Numbered from the stretch's first letter, positions 50,487-60,231 are shown. The stretch: DNA of 64,000 nt from Spirochaetia bacterium (GCA_021413825.1 JAIOPQ010000043.1:1-64000), one strand, 5' to 3'. Numbers and translations are program-made. The notes: generated by a model not told the origin, from the letters alone.

Positions 50487-51922
50487 TGAAACTTACACAA
50501 TCCCCAATCTGGGTCAGATTTGAAATCTGGATCGTTGCCCTTGGCTCGTTTTTATTTTATGCGTTTCTCCTTTCTCAAGGGGATTTTCTTCCGGATGGAG
50601 ATGCCTACTTTCACATAAAGATCGCTGATCTAATTCTACATCAAGGATTTGTGGGATCACTCCCATGGATGGCCGAATCAATCCATGCTACAAAATATGT
50701 TGATTACCATTTTTTGTTTCATCTCTTTCTTGCACCATTCGCGCTCGTATTTTCAGATCTGGCTCTAGCTGCACGGACTGCTACGGCGGTGGCCGGTGCT
50801 TTCAGTTGCGCAATGTTCGCCCTGCTGCTAAAGCGCAGAGAAGCAAAGTATCGTTGGTTTTGGGTGCTTGCGTATCTTCTCGTCTCGCCTGTTTTTACGG
50901 GGCGTTTACTTTTTGGTCGCGGTGCAACGCTCTTTCTTGGAGTTCTGTTTTTATTCATTGATTCATTGGAATCGCGCAAACTGAAAGTTGCGGCCCTCTT
51001 GATGGGCGCTGCCGTCTGGTTGTACCCAGGTTTTCCAGTTCTGCTCTTGTTTTTGTTTTTCCGATTTGTTTCAGGCGGGCTTCAAGGGGACTGGCAAGTT
51101 CGCTCTACGCTTCTAATAATCGCGGCGGCTATAGTAGCGTTTATTATCCATCCATCTTTCCCTGCGCAATTCTACGGCTATTGGCTTGAGTTTGTGGTTC
51201 ACGCCCTTCATCCACCGGATCTGGAAGCGATTGGCGAATGGCTGGCTCCTGACAGGGAAATTTTGTTCCTGGCCTGTCTGCCGCTTGCATTACTCATCGG
51301 TCGGCGCTTACTCTATCCTGCAATTAGAACGCCCCTTGCGTACGCGTCCCTTGTAATGGCGCTGCTCTTTTTATTTGTCCTGCCCGCATCGCTCAAACCC
51401 GTTGAATACTTGATTCCGTTTGCAATTTTATTCCTGGCACTGGAGGAAGAATCGCAGACACCGCGCAGAGTTCTTGGGAGTGCATTGCTTTTGTTTATGC
51501 TTGGATTCAGCCTCCCACAGCTTGTTGTCAGAATGAAGCAGCAAATTGAAGCAGCTAATCCGGCTGGTGAGTTTGAGGCGGCGGACTGGTTGCTCGCGAA
51601 CACGCCGCACGCAAGTCTAGTGCTGATCTCCTGGGGCGAATTTCCAAAATTTTTCTTCAGAAACAGCGAGAATAGGTACCCGTTCGGTTTGAATCCGGTT
51701 TATTCGTACGGAAACAATCCAAATCGTTACTTGTTGCTTCGTGCTTTTCTCGAGGCGAACGCGCAGAACTTTTATGAAGTTCCGCGGATACTCGGTTCGC
51801 AATACGTTGTTTTGAGCCCCCTTGCTCACGAACGGACGATTGGGTTGCTTCTTCAAATGCCTGAAACAGCGACTCTCGTTTTTCGAAATCAAAAATTCTT
51901 CATATTTAAGTTCAAGCCCTAG
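50486..51922 (+). CDS. GT-C-like membrane protein (STT3/dolichyl-phosphate-mannosyltransferase-like layout)
   Basis: 478 residues with about ten membrane segments. Near the N-terminus PDGDAYFHIKIADLI (residues ~36-50) resembles the acidic loop motif (D-x-D/D-x-E) of lipid-linked GT-C glycosyltransferases of STT3 and PMT type, and a second acidic loop EEESQTP lies near residue 325. It probably transfers a sugar from a lipid carrier on the periplasmic side. Translationally coupled to the upstream beta-propeller lipoprotein by TAATG. Acceptor and sugar unknown. Confidence 0.6.
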   Translation: MKLTQSPIWVRFEIWIVALGSFLFYAFLLSQGDFLPDGDAYFHIKIADLILHQGFVGSLPWMAESIHATKYVDYHFLFHLFLAPFALVFSDLALAARTATAVAGAFSCAMFALLLKRREAKYRWFWVLAYLLVSPVFTGRLLFGRGATLFLGVLFLFIDSLESRKLKVAALLMGAAVWLYPGFPVLLLFLFFRFVSGGLQGDWQVRSTLLIIAAAIVAFIIHPSFPAQFYGYWLEFVVHALHPPDLEAIGEWLAPDREILFLACLPLALLIGRRLLYPAIRTPLAYASLVMALLFLFVLPASLKPVEYLIPFAILFLALEEESQTPRRVLGSALLLFMLGFSLPQLVVRMKQQIEAANPAGEFEAADWLLANTPHASLVLISWGEFPKFFFRNSENRYPFGLNPVYSYGNNPNRYLLLRAFLEANAQNFYEVPRILGSQYVVLSPLAHERTIGLLLQMPETATLVFRNQKFFIFKFKP

Positions 51923-51990
51923 CTCACCTACGCTCAACAGTTTAGTTTTCCTGGCGCCGATCAGATTAACAGGCGCTGTCTCGCTCCACA

Positions 51991-52228
51991 TCAGGTGCGT
52001 ATAACGTCACGAACAGCTACAAAATCATAAATGCCGACTTCACGGACTGAACATACCCGCAAGAAGGGATCATACATAATTCCGTACTTCGAAAAAATTT
52101 CTGCGCAAAAACTCTTACTGGATTTGTATCTAATGTAGTTTAAGGAAATGTTCGGGCGGTTCGGAGAAAACGAACACCAGAAATGTTTCAGTAAATTGTT
52201 CGAGGGGGATTCATAATAAAGGTGAGAA
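51991..52228 (-). pseudogene. Possible C-terminal gene remnant
   Basis: The 305-base gap after the GT-C gene contains an 84-codon minus-strand reading frame (51991-52245, running into the acyltransferase start) ending FAEIFSKYGIMYDPFLRVCSVREVGIYDF-like sequence; the acidic-aromatic pattern looks more protein-like than the neighbouring shadows. No promoter or ribosome binding site is seen and its start overlaps the next gene. It may be the end of a lost gene; this is a weak call. Confidence 0.25.
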
Positions 52229-53419
52229 ATGAAAACCCTATGCATTGCAATCGTAGATTCCAGGTCGTCTGTACGGAATCAGAATGAAGGTGGTCCGCAA
52301 AATTCTGGACCTATCAGCAAACAAACCAGAAACCTCTGGTTAGACGTTATACGCTTCTGCGCTTTCTGCCGTGTCTTTCTGTTGCACGCAGTCGGGGGAG
52401 TTGCTGCCATCCATGGGACAGCATTTCTTGAGGAACTTACCAATCAGCTTCGGCACGGTGTTACTTGCTTCTTTGTTTTGAGCGGTTTCCTGATGGGCCG
52501 GAAACTTGCTAAGACCAATTTCAATACCTCGCGATTCATAGGAGACCGATTCCTCCGCCTTGTCCCCTCATATTGGTTTTTCTTGTTATTTATGTCAGTC
52601 GCCTATTTTTCTTTCGCTGGCAAGGATAAGGGAGTGATGCTCTGGGGTGCCGTCTGGGATATGCTTTTCCTTTCCGATTATCTGCACGGAGCGCATGCGC
52701 ATACATGGGCTGTCGCTGTAGAAATGAAATACTACTTGCTGGTAGCTGGTCTGGGTGCAGTCCTGAATCGCTATCCCAAATGGCGTACGCACATTCTTTG
52801 GACTTCTCTGGTTAGTTTTTATGGAATAGGTTTGATCAGTAGATTGTCGTCTACTGTGAGTCCCGAGATCAGCTCCACCGTAACTATGTTTCATGAGAGA
52901 CTCGATGATTTTGCAATTGGAATGGTAGCAGCTGAGATATCCGCATTCCCCTTGATTCGGTCGGCAAAAACTTCAAGGATGATGCTAGGAATAAGCATGG
53001 TGTTAATGCTTGTAGTCGTATATTTTCCACTTAACTGGGCAAGGCAGAGTATTCTTGCCTTTGCGTTTGCCCTCTTGATCCTTACTACCTCTGTTACCAG
53101 GATCCAGTCTCCTGCGTTTCTTACGTATCTATCAGGACTTACATATAATGCGTACCTCTGGCACTTTGCTGTTGGGGCTATTTGTCTCGTGATATTTGTG
53201 CACGCACCAGGTCAGGCAACTCCAGTGAGGATTTTGATTGGCCTGGCGGTCGGGTTTGTGATGAGTCTAGCAACGGCCAGATTGATGCAGAAATGGATTG
53301 AAAATCCATTCAGGGCCTTCCTGGTTCGGATTTATACGTGGTGCGTGTCGGCCCCAGGCGCGGAGTATCGATCCGTTGAACTTACAGGCGGTCTCAAACA
53401 GGCACTTGATAAGAATTAA
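52229..53419 (+). CDS. Acyltransferase family 3 (OafA-like) membrane protein
   Basis: 396 residues, about ten membrane helices. N-terminal LWLDVIRFCAFCRVFLLHA carries the catalytic-site pattern of acyltransferase_3 (R-F-x-A-x-x-x-V-x-x-H), followed by TCFFVLSGFLM and FIGDRFLRLVPSYWF; the C-terminal IENPFR ends the domain. These enzymes acylate O-antigen or other envelope glycans from the cytoplasmic side. AGGTGAG precedes the ATG. The SGNH hydrolase gene downstream fits an acyl-glycan pathway. Confidence 0.9.
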   Translation: MKTLCIAIVDSRSSVRNQNEGGPQNSGPISKQTRNLWLDVIRFCAFCRVFLLHAVGGVAAIHGTAFLEELTNQLRHGVTCFFVLSGFLMGRKLAKTNFNTSRFIGDRFLRLVPSYWFFLLFMSVAYFSFAGKDKGVMLWGAVWDMLFLSDYLHGAHAHTWAVAVEMKYYLLVAGLGAVLNRYPKWRTHILWTSLVSFYGIGLISRLSSTVSPEISSTVTMFHERLDDFAIGMVAAEISAFPLIRSAKTSRMMLGISMVLMLVVVYFPLNWARQSILAFAFALLILTTSVTRIQSPAFLTYLSGLTYNAYLWHFAVGAICLVIFVHAPGQATPVRILIGLAVGFVMSLATARLMQKWIENPFRAFLVRIYTWCVSAPGAEYRSVELTGGLKQALDKN

Positions 53420-53521
53420 TACGGATAAGAAGGGCGACTGACGTAACAAAATCTCTCTGAAAGTGTGCGTTATGTAAGACTTTGTTGCGTTTGTTGATGG
53501 GGCGTTTCATTCCAGACGAGA

Positions 53522-54283
53522 ATGAAAGACATGCCCGGCGCACGGAATGTTTTGATCATCCTCGCCTCGTTTCTAATGGGACTTGGGTTCAGTCGGTGTG
53601 ATGCAAGTCGGGAAGATGGCATCCTGGCTCTTGGGGCCGCCCAGGAGACTCTGCAATATTCGCCCTGTGCTGAGTATTCAAAGCCCCCCAACCTGGCATT
53701 CCTACTCCCTGAGTATTCCGCCAGGTTTCAACTGGATCAGACCCAGTACGAAACCATTCTTGTTGGCGATTCTTCCATGGATTTGTCTTCTCGATATCCG
53801 GGATTCCTATCCGCAACTACACAGTCGGTTGCTGTATTCGGAAACACCATGTGCGACATGATCATGCAACTGCCGGCGATTAATACAGTCGCCCCGTTGG
53901 CGATAGTCGTAAGCAGTACCGGCGCAAATGATCTTAAATATGTTCCCAGAATTGCAACTACACAGATTGTTAACACCGGTGCTCTGCTTGTGCAGAACTT
54001 ACGGTCACGTTTTCCGAATGCTATGCTTGTGATGGTCGCAATCCATCCGAGGGAAAATGAATATGTCAATGTGAACAAAGCTAGTGTGAATTCAGGTGTG
54101 CAAAGCGCGCTGCGCAACTCCCCAGGGAAGGGCTGTTTCTATGATCCTCTCCCGTTATTCGGCGTTGCAGAAGGACAGCCAGCTCGATCGGAAGACTTAC
54201 TGGATGATCAAACGCACTACAATCAAAACATGTCGTTCAAGATCAAAGCGGCCGTTCAGGAGATCTGCAAAATTACGATTTAG
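53522..54283 (+). CDS. SGNH/GDSL hydrolase-like lipoprotein
   Basis: 253 residues with a lipoprotein-like signal peptide ending at Cys26 (LGFSRC). SGNH blocks are visible: ILVGDSSMDLSS (nucleophile Ser84), SSTGANDLKY (Asn136) and DDQTHYNQNM (Asp229, His232). Gly of block II may be the NTMCDM region. It could deacylate or acylate surface glycan, in line with the neighbouring acyltransferase, but substrate is unknown. Its 3' end overlaps the convergent membrane/SRPBCC gene by 11 nt. Confidence 0.75.
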   Translation: MKDMPGARNVLIILASFLMGLGFSRCDASREDGILALGAAQETLQYSPCAEYSKPPNLAFLLPEYSARFQLDQTQYETILVGDSSMDLSSRYPGFLSATTQSVAVFGNTMCDMIMQLPAINTVAPLAIVVSSTGANDLKYVPRIATTQIVNTGALLVQNLRSRFPNAMLVMVAIHPRENEYVNVNKASVNSGVQSALRNSPGKGCFYDPLPLFGVAEGQPARSEDLLDDQTHYNQNMSFKIKAAVQEICKITI

Positions 54284-55259
54284 GATTGGTTTCGCATCTT
54301 AGCTTGATCACTTCAAGTATACTGGACTGAATGTCGCGCATCAGGAATTTACTCCACATTGAAGAGTACCAATTGAAGCTTGTTGAGAGTCTGTGCTGGC
54401 TGCTCAAGTGGAGACGGATCTGTCCGTTGGCCAATGGTTCAATTTCGTAGCGGCCGTTCAATACGTCAAAGTAGCGCCCGCCAACCGTCACATGTTCGTC
54501 TAACGTTTCGAGGGGTGTTGCGTTTGGATCCACCTGAATATGAAATCCAATTGAGCGCTGTGGTTGCCATTCGTGAACCGTCTCAACAAAGACAAGGCCG
54601 CGCTCAAAACTTGCCTGACGAACCCCGCCAATCCGCTCAGCTGAAAGTGTTGCTTCGACCGGCTTCGGGAAGCCCAATCTATAAAAGAAACCGGTCTGCT
54701 GTTCTGTGATTTTTGGAACTCGAATGATATTTTGCCAGACGCGTTCTCTGGTTGCATGTATTTCAATCGAAGTTGCGGTATTAAAATGTTCTGTTGGGAG
54801 GGGCATCCTGATTTCTGCCTGGCCCATGATGGGAGGAGCGATAACAAGTAAAAGCCCGAAAGAAAGTCGAATCCTTGGATCGTGACTGGATGTTAAGATT
54901 ATACCGGCCAGGATTCCGCCCACGGACGCAAGCGTCAGATAGATTGGCAGTCCGAGAATTAAGCAGATGCTTCCCTCCCATTGCCAGAGATACGCGGAAG
55001 CCATTGAAAGGGCAGTGGTTAGCCAGGGCATCATGATTCGATACGCCCAGCTTCTGCGTAACTCTGGTTTTGCAAAAATGAGAGTCAATGCGCCCATCAC
55101 AAGCGGCAGAACAAAAATATAACCGAGGGTCATAAGAACTTTAGAGTTCTCAGCTGATCCGGCCCTGCCCATCAACTGCAGTAGAATACCGTAAATCAAT
55201 CCCGCCAGGACGCCTGGACCCACAGCTTTGACCATTCCGAGGACTGAAACTTGACGCAT
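54273..55259 (-). CDS. Membrane protein with SRPBCC (START-like) domain
   Basis: 328 residues. About five membrane segments (VLAGLIYGILLQLMG, YIFVLPLVMGALTLIFA, YLTLASVGGILAGIIL, and others) are followed by ~190 residues with the SRPBCC pattern: TATSIEIHATRERVWQNIIRVP at its start and MRDIQSSILEVIKLRCE at its C-terminal helix. Such a fold binds lipids or small molecules. The ATG at 55259 shares two bases with the ATG of the divergent radical SAM gene (CATG). Confidence 0.7.
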   Translation of the reverse strand: MRQVSVLGMVKAVGPGVLAGLIYGILLQLMGRAGSAENSKVLMTLGYIFVLPLVMGALTLIFAKPELRRSWAYRIMMPWLTTALSMASAYLWQWEGSICLILGLPIYLTLASVGGILAGIILTSSHDPRIRLSFGLLLVIAPPIMGQAEIRMPLPTEHFNTATSIEIHATRERVWQNIIRVPKITEQQTGFFYRLGFPKPVEATLSAERIGGVRQASFERGLVFVETVHEWQPQRSIGFHIQVDPNATPLETLDEHVTVGGRYFDVLNGRYEIEPLANGQIRLHLSSQHRLSTSFNWYSSMWSKFLMRDIQSSILEVIKLRCETNPKS

Positions 55260-56370
55260 GCTCGCAGAAAGCGATTCGCGGCACCTATTGCAAGCAATTC
55301 CTAATCGTTCAGTATGGTTGACCGTTGATGCAAATGGTTTAGAAAGCGCTATTGTGAAGCGCGGAAGTCAAAGCAATCCAGATGCACGTTTTCTCTCCGT
55401 GCAGCGTGAATCTGAGCCGGGTGAAAGCATATCCCCACTGACAGAGATTATCAAAGATTCTTCAAAAAGTATTCTTAGTCGAAACGACAGTCCCGATGTT
55501 GGCTTTTCGGTGAGCCTGAATCCATATCGGGGATGCGAACATGGTTGCATTTATTGTTACGCCAGGCCAACGCATGAATATCTGGACCTATCCGCAGGCC
55601 AGGATTTCGAATCAAAAATTTTTGCAAAGTACGATGCTGCATCACTATTGCGCAACGAGCTTTCGCACAAGCGGTTTAAACCAGAACCAATTGCTCTAAG
55701 CGGTGTTACTGATCCGTACCAACCGGTCGAACGAAAGCTGATGATAACCAGGGACTGCATCGATGTGCTGCGTGATTTCAGGAATCCTACTATCATAATA
55801 ACTAAGAATCACCTGGTCACGCGCGATATAGACTACTTTCGGGAAATGGCAGAAAGCAATCTCATTCGAGTGATTTTGTCGATAACGACACTGGATGAGA
55901 ATATCCGCGCGCGGATGGAACCCAGGACTTCCACAATCGTAAAACGTCTACACGCGCTTGAAATGCTGCGCGCAAACGGAATTCAAACAGGTATCTTGAT
56001 GGCTCCGGTCATTCCAGGGTTAACCGACCATGAAATTCCCTCCATACTAAGAACCGCGTCTGATGCCGGTGCTGAGTTCGCGCACTATGTTTTGTTGAGG
56101 CTTCCCCACGGAGTGAAGGATCTATTCCAGGAATGGCTTTCACTTCACTTTCCGGATCGAAAAGCAAAAATACTGGGACATTTGCGCGAAGCTTACGGAG
56201 AAAAATTGTATGATTCGCAATATGGAGTTCGCGGCAAAGGTGAGGGAAGTTTCGCCGATCATGTAAGGAAGCTATTTCGAATTTCAAAACGAAAGTACGG
56301 TCTCGATAGACCCTTGTCGCCACTGAGGAGTGATCTGTTTACTCCCGTTCAAGGCGAGTTGTTCAGATGA
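55258..56370 (+). CDS. Radical SAM protein (PA0069 family-like)
   Basis: 370 residues. The iron-sulfur motif is C-E-H-G-C-I-Y-C (Cys93, Cys97, Cys100) in RGCEHGCIYCYARPTHEY, as in spore-photoproduct-lyase-like PA0069 proteins; LSGVTDPYQPVERKL, TITTLDENIRARMEPR-type core and APVIPGLTDHEIPSILR follow. Family members often begin near K-R-G-x-x-S-N-P, here at residue 34, so a GTG at 55354 is an alternative start that would leave ~95 nt for promoters of both divergent genes. Substrate unknown. Confidence 0.88.
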   Translation: MLAESDSRHLLQAIPNRSVWLTVDANGLESAIVKRGSQSNPDARFLSVQRESEPGESISPLTEIIKDSSKSILSRNDSPDVGFSVSLNPYRGCEHGCIYCYARPTHEYLDLSAGQDFESKIFAKYDAASLLRNELSHKRFKPEPIALSGVTDPYQPVERKLMITRDCIDVLRDFRNPTIIITKNHLVTRDIDYFREMAESNLIRVILSITTLDENIRARMEPRTSTIVKRLHALEMLRANGIQTGILMAPVIPGLTDHEIPSILRTASDAGAEFAHYVLLRLPHGVKDLFQEWLSLHFPDRKAKILGHLREAYGEKLYDSQYGVRGKGEGSFADHVRKLFRISKRKYGLDRPLSPLRSDLFTPVQGELFR

Positions 56371-56424
56371 TATTGATTTCATATTAAGTTCTTGCTCCAG
56401 AAGATGTAGGAATTCCCATACGTT

Positions 56425-58014
56425 ATGACTGTCTCGAAATTGAGGGACTTGTTTTCTTCACCCCGATTCGTAATTGCTGTCTTCATCTTTCTAATTCTCA
56501 CGGGACTTGCTGTCCTTGCCAGTCGGAACGCACTCTTTGTGGCCGGTGATGCCGGAACAAAGTTACTTCAAACCCAGGATTTTGTAGCACACGATTTCAA
56601 GTCTTTCAGTTGCATCTATCCCGGAAAATCGATTGATCCAGAGGAGGAGTTTTTTCCTTTCTGGGCTCCGTTCGCTTACAAGTTGAATGGGAACTGCCAA
56701 TATGTTTTTCCCGTTTTCCTGGCCGCTTTCAACACTCCAGCGTTCCTTCTTGCGAAGGGAGCAGGATTCTTTCTAATCAGTGCGCTTGCAAGCATTGGGA
56801 TCATCTTCCTGGTTTCCGGGATCGGTTCAACACTCAATCTTAACCAACGGGAACGTGCGATTGTTCTGTGGATTGCGGCCCTGGGTATTGGCCTACCGTC
56901 CTATGCACTTAATCCAAATGAACCGGCCATCAGCTGTTTCTTTTCCCTACTAGCCGTCTATTATTTCCTGAGGGAAACTAATACGTGTTACGTATTATCA
57001 GGAATGGCAGTTGGCGTTGGACTCCTTTTGCGTCCGGACGCGGTGCTCACGGGCGCTGCCCTAGGCTTATCAATGTTGATTTTCTACAGAGTTCCATTTT
57101 CCCAGAAGCTGGGACGTTTGATTCGCTTCTCCGTTCCGATTGTGTTTTTTGCTGGCGTTCTGTTCCTTGTTAACTTCGCATTATTTGGGCACCCAATGGG
57201 TGTACGCAGTCACGAGGTGGAGGGCATGGAGACGCACGTTGCAGTGCGTCTTGCTTCTCTGATGTCCTACTTATTTGGAAATTCAGAGGCTGTTTTTGTT
57301 CGCACACCAATTTTCATTCTAGCAATCTTTCTATGCGCAGCCTTGCTCCTTAGAAATCGAAGTGCAATCTTCTCAGAAATCACCGCAACGCCACGAGTGC
57401 TGACTCTGATTCTATGCGTCGTCATTGTGATATTTGTAATTCCATTCCTCTGGACAAATCCAAATCACGGCGGACCGCGATTTGGGGAACGGCATCTGTT
57501 TAATGCGTATCCGTTGCTCGCAATTCTATCAGGAGTTTTTCTTACTCGCGTTAAGCTTCAGATTTGGCCAGCGCGGATTCTGGTTGTTCTGGTCGTCGCG
57601 TCGGTAGTGTTTACAAGCCGAGCAAACCTACAAGGATTCAAGGGTTCGCTCAATCTTCAAAGGGTCCGTGCCCTTGACTCAATGGCGCTTATCAAAGGAA
57701 CGGAACCAAACGCAGTCGTAATACTTCGTCACTTTTATCTGGGTGATATGATTTACGCTTCGTTTCTTGATCGGGTGTATTTCGTTGCCGACAACGACGC
57801 AAAGTTTGCAAAGCTTGAAGCCAGACTGCGGAGTCAAGGTGTGAGATCGTACTATGTGCTGCACAGCCGAGCTCCCTTTCGCGGTACCATCTCAGACGCT
57901 AGCGGAAAGGAAATGCATTTTCCGGAGACAATGGTGCCACAAGGAACGTTCTATAAATCTGTAAGCGATGATCGCGGGACAGAGCTCTGGGAATTGCGTC
58001 GTTACGATTTGTGA
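56425..58014 (+). CDS. GT-C-like polytopic membrane protein
   Basis: 529 residues with about ten membrane segments and an N-terminal periplasmic loop with GDAGTKLLQTQDFVAHDF and FPFWAPFAYKLNG, the acidic/aromatic layout of lipid-linked glycosyltransferases; RPDAVLTG and HGGPRFGERHLFNAYP lie in later loops. Likely a sugar transferase in surface polysaccharide or lipid modification. It is followed after 3 nt by the O-antigen-ligase-like gene, a clear operon. Confidence 0.6.
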   Translation: MTVSKLRDLFSSPRFVIAVFIFLILTGLAVLASRNALFVAGDAGTKLLQTQDFVAHDFKSFSCIYPGKSIDPEEEFFPFWAPFAYKLNGNCQYVFPVFLAAFNTPAFLLAKGAGFFLISALASIGIIFLVSGIGSTLNLNQRERAIVLWIAALGIGLPSYALNPNEPAISCFFSLLAVYYFLRETNTCYVLSGMAVGVGLLLRPDAVLTGAALGLSMLIFYRVPFSQKLGRLIRFSVPIVFFAGVLFLVNFALFGHPMGVRSHEVEGMETHVAVRLASLMSYLFGNSEAVFVRTPIFILAIFLCAALLLRNRSAIFSEITATPRVLTLILCVVIVIFVIPFLWTNPNHGGPRFGERHLFNAYPLLAILSGVFLTRVKLQIWPARILVVLVVASVVFTSRANLQGFKGSLNLQRVRALDSMALIKGTEPNAVVILRHFYLGDMIYASFLDRVYFVADNDAKFAKLEARLRSQGVRSYYVLHSRAPFRGTISDASGKEMHFPETMVPQGTFYKSVSDDRGTELWELRRYDL

Positions 58015-58017
58015 CCG

Positions 58018-59502
58018 ATGTTTTTACGAAGAGCCAGACCATTTCTGATTCTGCTTGCATGGCTTGCCACATGCATTCTAGTCATAGTTTACATTAAGAC
58101 AGCCTACCAATCTTCACGGTTCTTCCAGTTTGTTTGTTTGGTTGAGTTTGTAATTGCCTTTGCGGCAGGTATTTCGAGCCATCGATGGAGATTTGTTCTA
58201 GTTGGTTTTGCGATCTTAAGCTTTCCCCGTATTCCCTCAATACTGGGCCAGGCCGCCTTGCACAATGTATTGTTTCCGCTATTCCTCGGATTGGCGTTTG
58301 GACGATTGCTGATTGGCTTTCGCTTCCTTGCAGCAAGATCAAACGACGAACCGACTCCATCCTATTCCGGATATTTCACACTATTCGTGATCCTTCTGCT
58401 GTTGAGCGCGTCGGCGAGCAGTGTTCTGCAGTATTCCGAATTTGAAATCTCGTTCGCTAACAGAATTCTCGCTCCCGGAATGACGACGCATTATGCCATG
58501 TTTCTTTCCACCACTCTTGCGCTGAACTTACTGGCACCGCTACTCTGGATTGCCGCTGAGCGAGCCGTGGCTGCAAGTCATGACAGATCTAGTCCCGTAA
58601 GAGATGTAACGGAAGTTGCCACTGCTGCGAACCCAAATGAAGTAGCCAGGTATGTAGCCATGGGAGTGACGTTAGGCGTAATTGCTTACGCAGCCGTGGC
58701 TCTACTACAGGGAAGCATTGCTTCACTGAGTGCGGGGATTGCTGACCGTGGGATTGAAATGGGCAGAAGACCTGGCCTGTTTTCTGATTCCGGGTCATCC
58801 GGGGCAATTCTGTGTTCTTTGATCATGATGGCCGCGATTTTCATATTTCCGAAACGACGAGTTGCGAGTTTTTCCCTCTTTCTATTGATGTTCTGCATTA
58901 CAATGCCCTTCCAGGGGCGCGTGATCTGGCTGGGACTGGCCGGTGTATGTATGGTCCTTCCATTTTGTTATAATCAGCTTCATCTGAGCCCAAGACCCTT
59001 GATGGTTGCCGTTTTGTTTTGCGCCACTCTCCTGATCGTGGTTTTGTGCTTTGGGAAGTATTCTATCCTGGACACTGACTTGGTCTTTCAGGCTATGCAA
59101 CGTATAGATCCTGTTCGACCGACTCTCCTGGATTGGGGACTTGAGATCTTCTGGAAATCGCCATGGGTAGGGCATGGGCTCAACAGCTTCATCCCACAAC
59201 TTATGGAATCTGAAGTGATTCATCCCGAAATCTTCCCGGAAAACTCACCGGGCCTAATCCCGGGAATATTGAACGACGTTGGGATCCTGGGATTCTTAGT
59301 GCTTGCAGTCCTTCTAGGACGATATTTGCGATTGCTCGCCCAGACGATGTCAACTTCCGCTTTTGCGGATATTCAATTGCGTGCGTTTGTATTCTTACCG
59401 CTTTCTCTTGCACCGACCTTCCTGATTGGATATCACGTTTTACACCCGGAGATTGCTGCGTTCGTTCTGCTTCCTTTACTCGTTGTGCCCCCGGGTCGCT
59501 AG
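58018..59502 (+). CDS. O-antigen ligase / polymerase-like (Wzy_C) membrane protein
   Basis: 494 residues, about twelve membrane helices. The Wzy_C region is visible: PFQGRVIWLGLAGVCMV with the conserved R, a long periplasmic loop (WGLEIFWKSPWVGHGLNSFIPQ, ENSPGLIPGILNDVGILGF), and LVVPPGR at the end. WaaL- or Wzy-type enzymes join or polymerise lipid-linked glycan units in the periplasm. It is 3 nt after the GT-C-like gene. The C-terminus faces the convergent methyltransferase gene. Confidence 0.72.
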   Translation: MFLRRARPFLILLAWLATCILVIVYIKTAYQSSRFFQFVCLVEFVIAFAAGISSHRWRFVLVGFAILSFPRIPSILGQAALHNVLFPLFLGLAFGRLLIGFRFLAARSNDEPTPSYSGYFTLFVILLLLSASASSVLQYSEFEISFANRILAPGMTTHYAMFLSTTLALNLLAPLLWIAAERAVAASHDRSSPVRDVTEVATAANPNEVARYVAMGVTLGVIAYAAVALLQGSIASLSAGIADRGIEMGRRPGLFSDSGSSGAILCSLIMMAAIFIFPKRRVASFSLFLLMFCITMPFQGRVIWLGLAGVCMVLPFCYNQLHLSPRPLMVAVLFCATLLIVVLCFGKYSILDTDLVFQAMQRIDPVRPTLLDWGLEIFWKSPWVGHGLNSFIPQLMESEVIHPEIFPENSPGLIPGILNDVGILGFLVLAVLLGRYLRLLAQTMSTSAFADIQLRAFVFLPLSLAPTFLIGYHVLHPEIAAFVLLPLLVVPPGR

Positions 59503-59519
59503 GCCAGCCATTGCTAACA

Positions 59520-60176
59520 TCACGCAAGTGTGAGAAGGAACGTATCGCGCCACCGAATTCCTTCTACGTCCGGAAGCACGGGGATGCGGACTTTCTCCAT
59601 TACGGTGAATATTCCAGGGGGCCTGTGATATCGACCCGGATCGGCTGCGATTATCCGGACCCCGGCCTGTGCAGCGATTTGAAAGAATCTGGTTGCTATT
59701 GTGGCGAGCGAGGATTCGTAGAAAACGTCGCCCGAGACTATTATATCCGGTTTAAAACGTGTGAGAGTGGCTTCACAGAACGCATCACCGGTTTCGATTT
59801 CAAAATTAACACGATTCAATGCTGCTGTTAGCGTTGCTGCTTCAGTCGCACATGGATCTGAGTCCATTGCAAGCACACTGGCCCCCGCAAGGGTCGCTGC
59901 AATCGATGCAAGACCGCTTCCACAGGCCGCATCAAGGACTCGCTTGCCTTCGAATTCAGTTGGATGATCGAGTATGAATCGTCCAAGGGCCCTGGAACCA
60001 GGCCAGACAATGGCCCAGAACGGAATGGTGCTCTGGCTTTGTTCTCCGTTTGAGACAATTTCCCAAACCGAGTCTAGTCGCCGGGCATTCCAGCATTTTA
60101 TCTCAGGGCAGAGGGCATCCGGCTCACACCGTGCCATATTCTTGAATGTGTGCTTTACTCCGAAAAAAGACCCCAT
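59520..60176 (-). CDS. Class I SAM methyltransferase (COG3897/ETFBKMT-like)
   Basis: 218 residues. The sequence IPFWAIVWPGSRALGRFIL, RVLDAACGSGLASIAATLAG (motif I), VLAMDSDPCA (motif II), and DIIVSGDVFYES follow the lysine-methyltransferase-like group that includes ETF-beta methyltransferases. The target is probably a protein, such as ETF-beta, but it is not near. The ATG at 60176 has no clear ribosome binding site; 60137 is an alternative. It is divergent from rpsD. Confidence 0.85.
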   Translation of the reverse strand: MGSFFGVKHTFKNMARCEPDALCPEIKCWNARRLDSVWEIVSNGEQSQSTIPFWAIVWPGSRALGRFILDHPTEFEGKRVLDAACGSGLASIAATLAGASVLAMDSDPCATEAATLTAALNRVNFEIETGDAFCEATLTRFKPDIIVSGDVFYESSLATIATRFFQIAAQAGVRIIAADPGRYHRPPGIFTVMEKVRIPVLPDVEGIRWRDTFLLTLA

Positions 60177-60231
60177 TTTCTGTTTACACGGTACCCACCT
60201 AAAATTTCCATGCTAGCTCGGAGTTTTTTCT

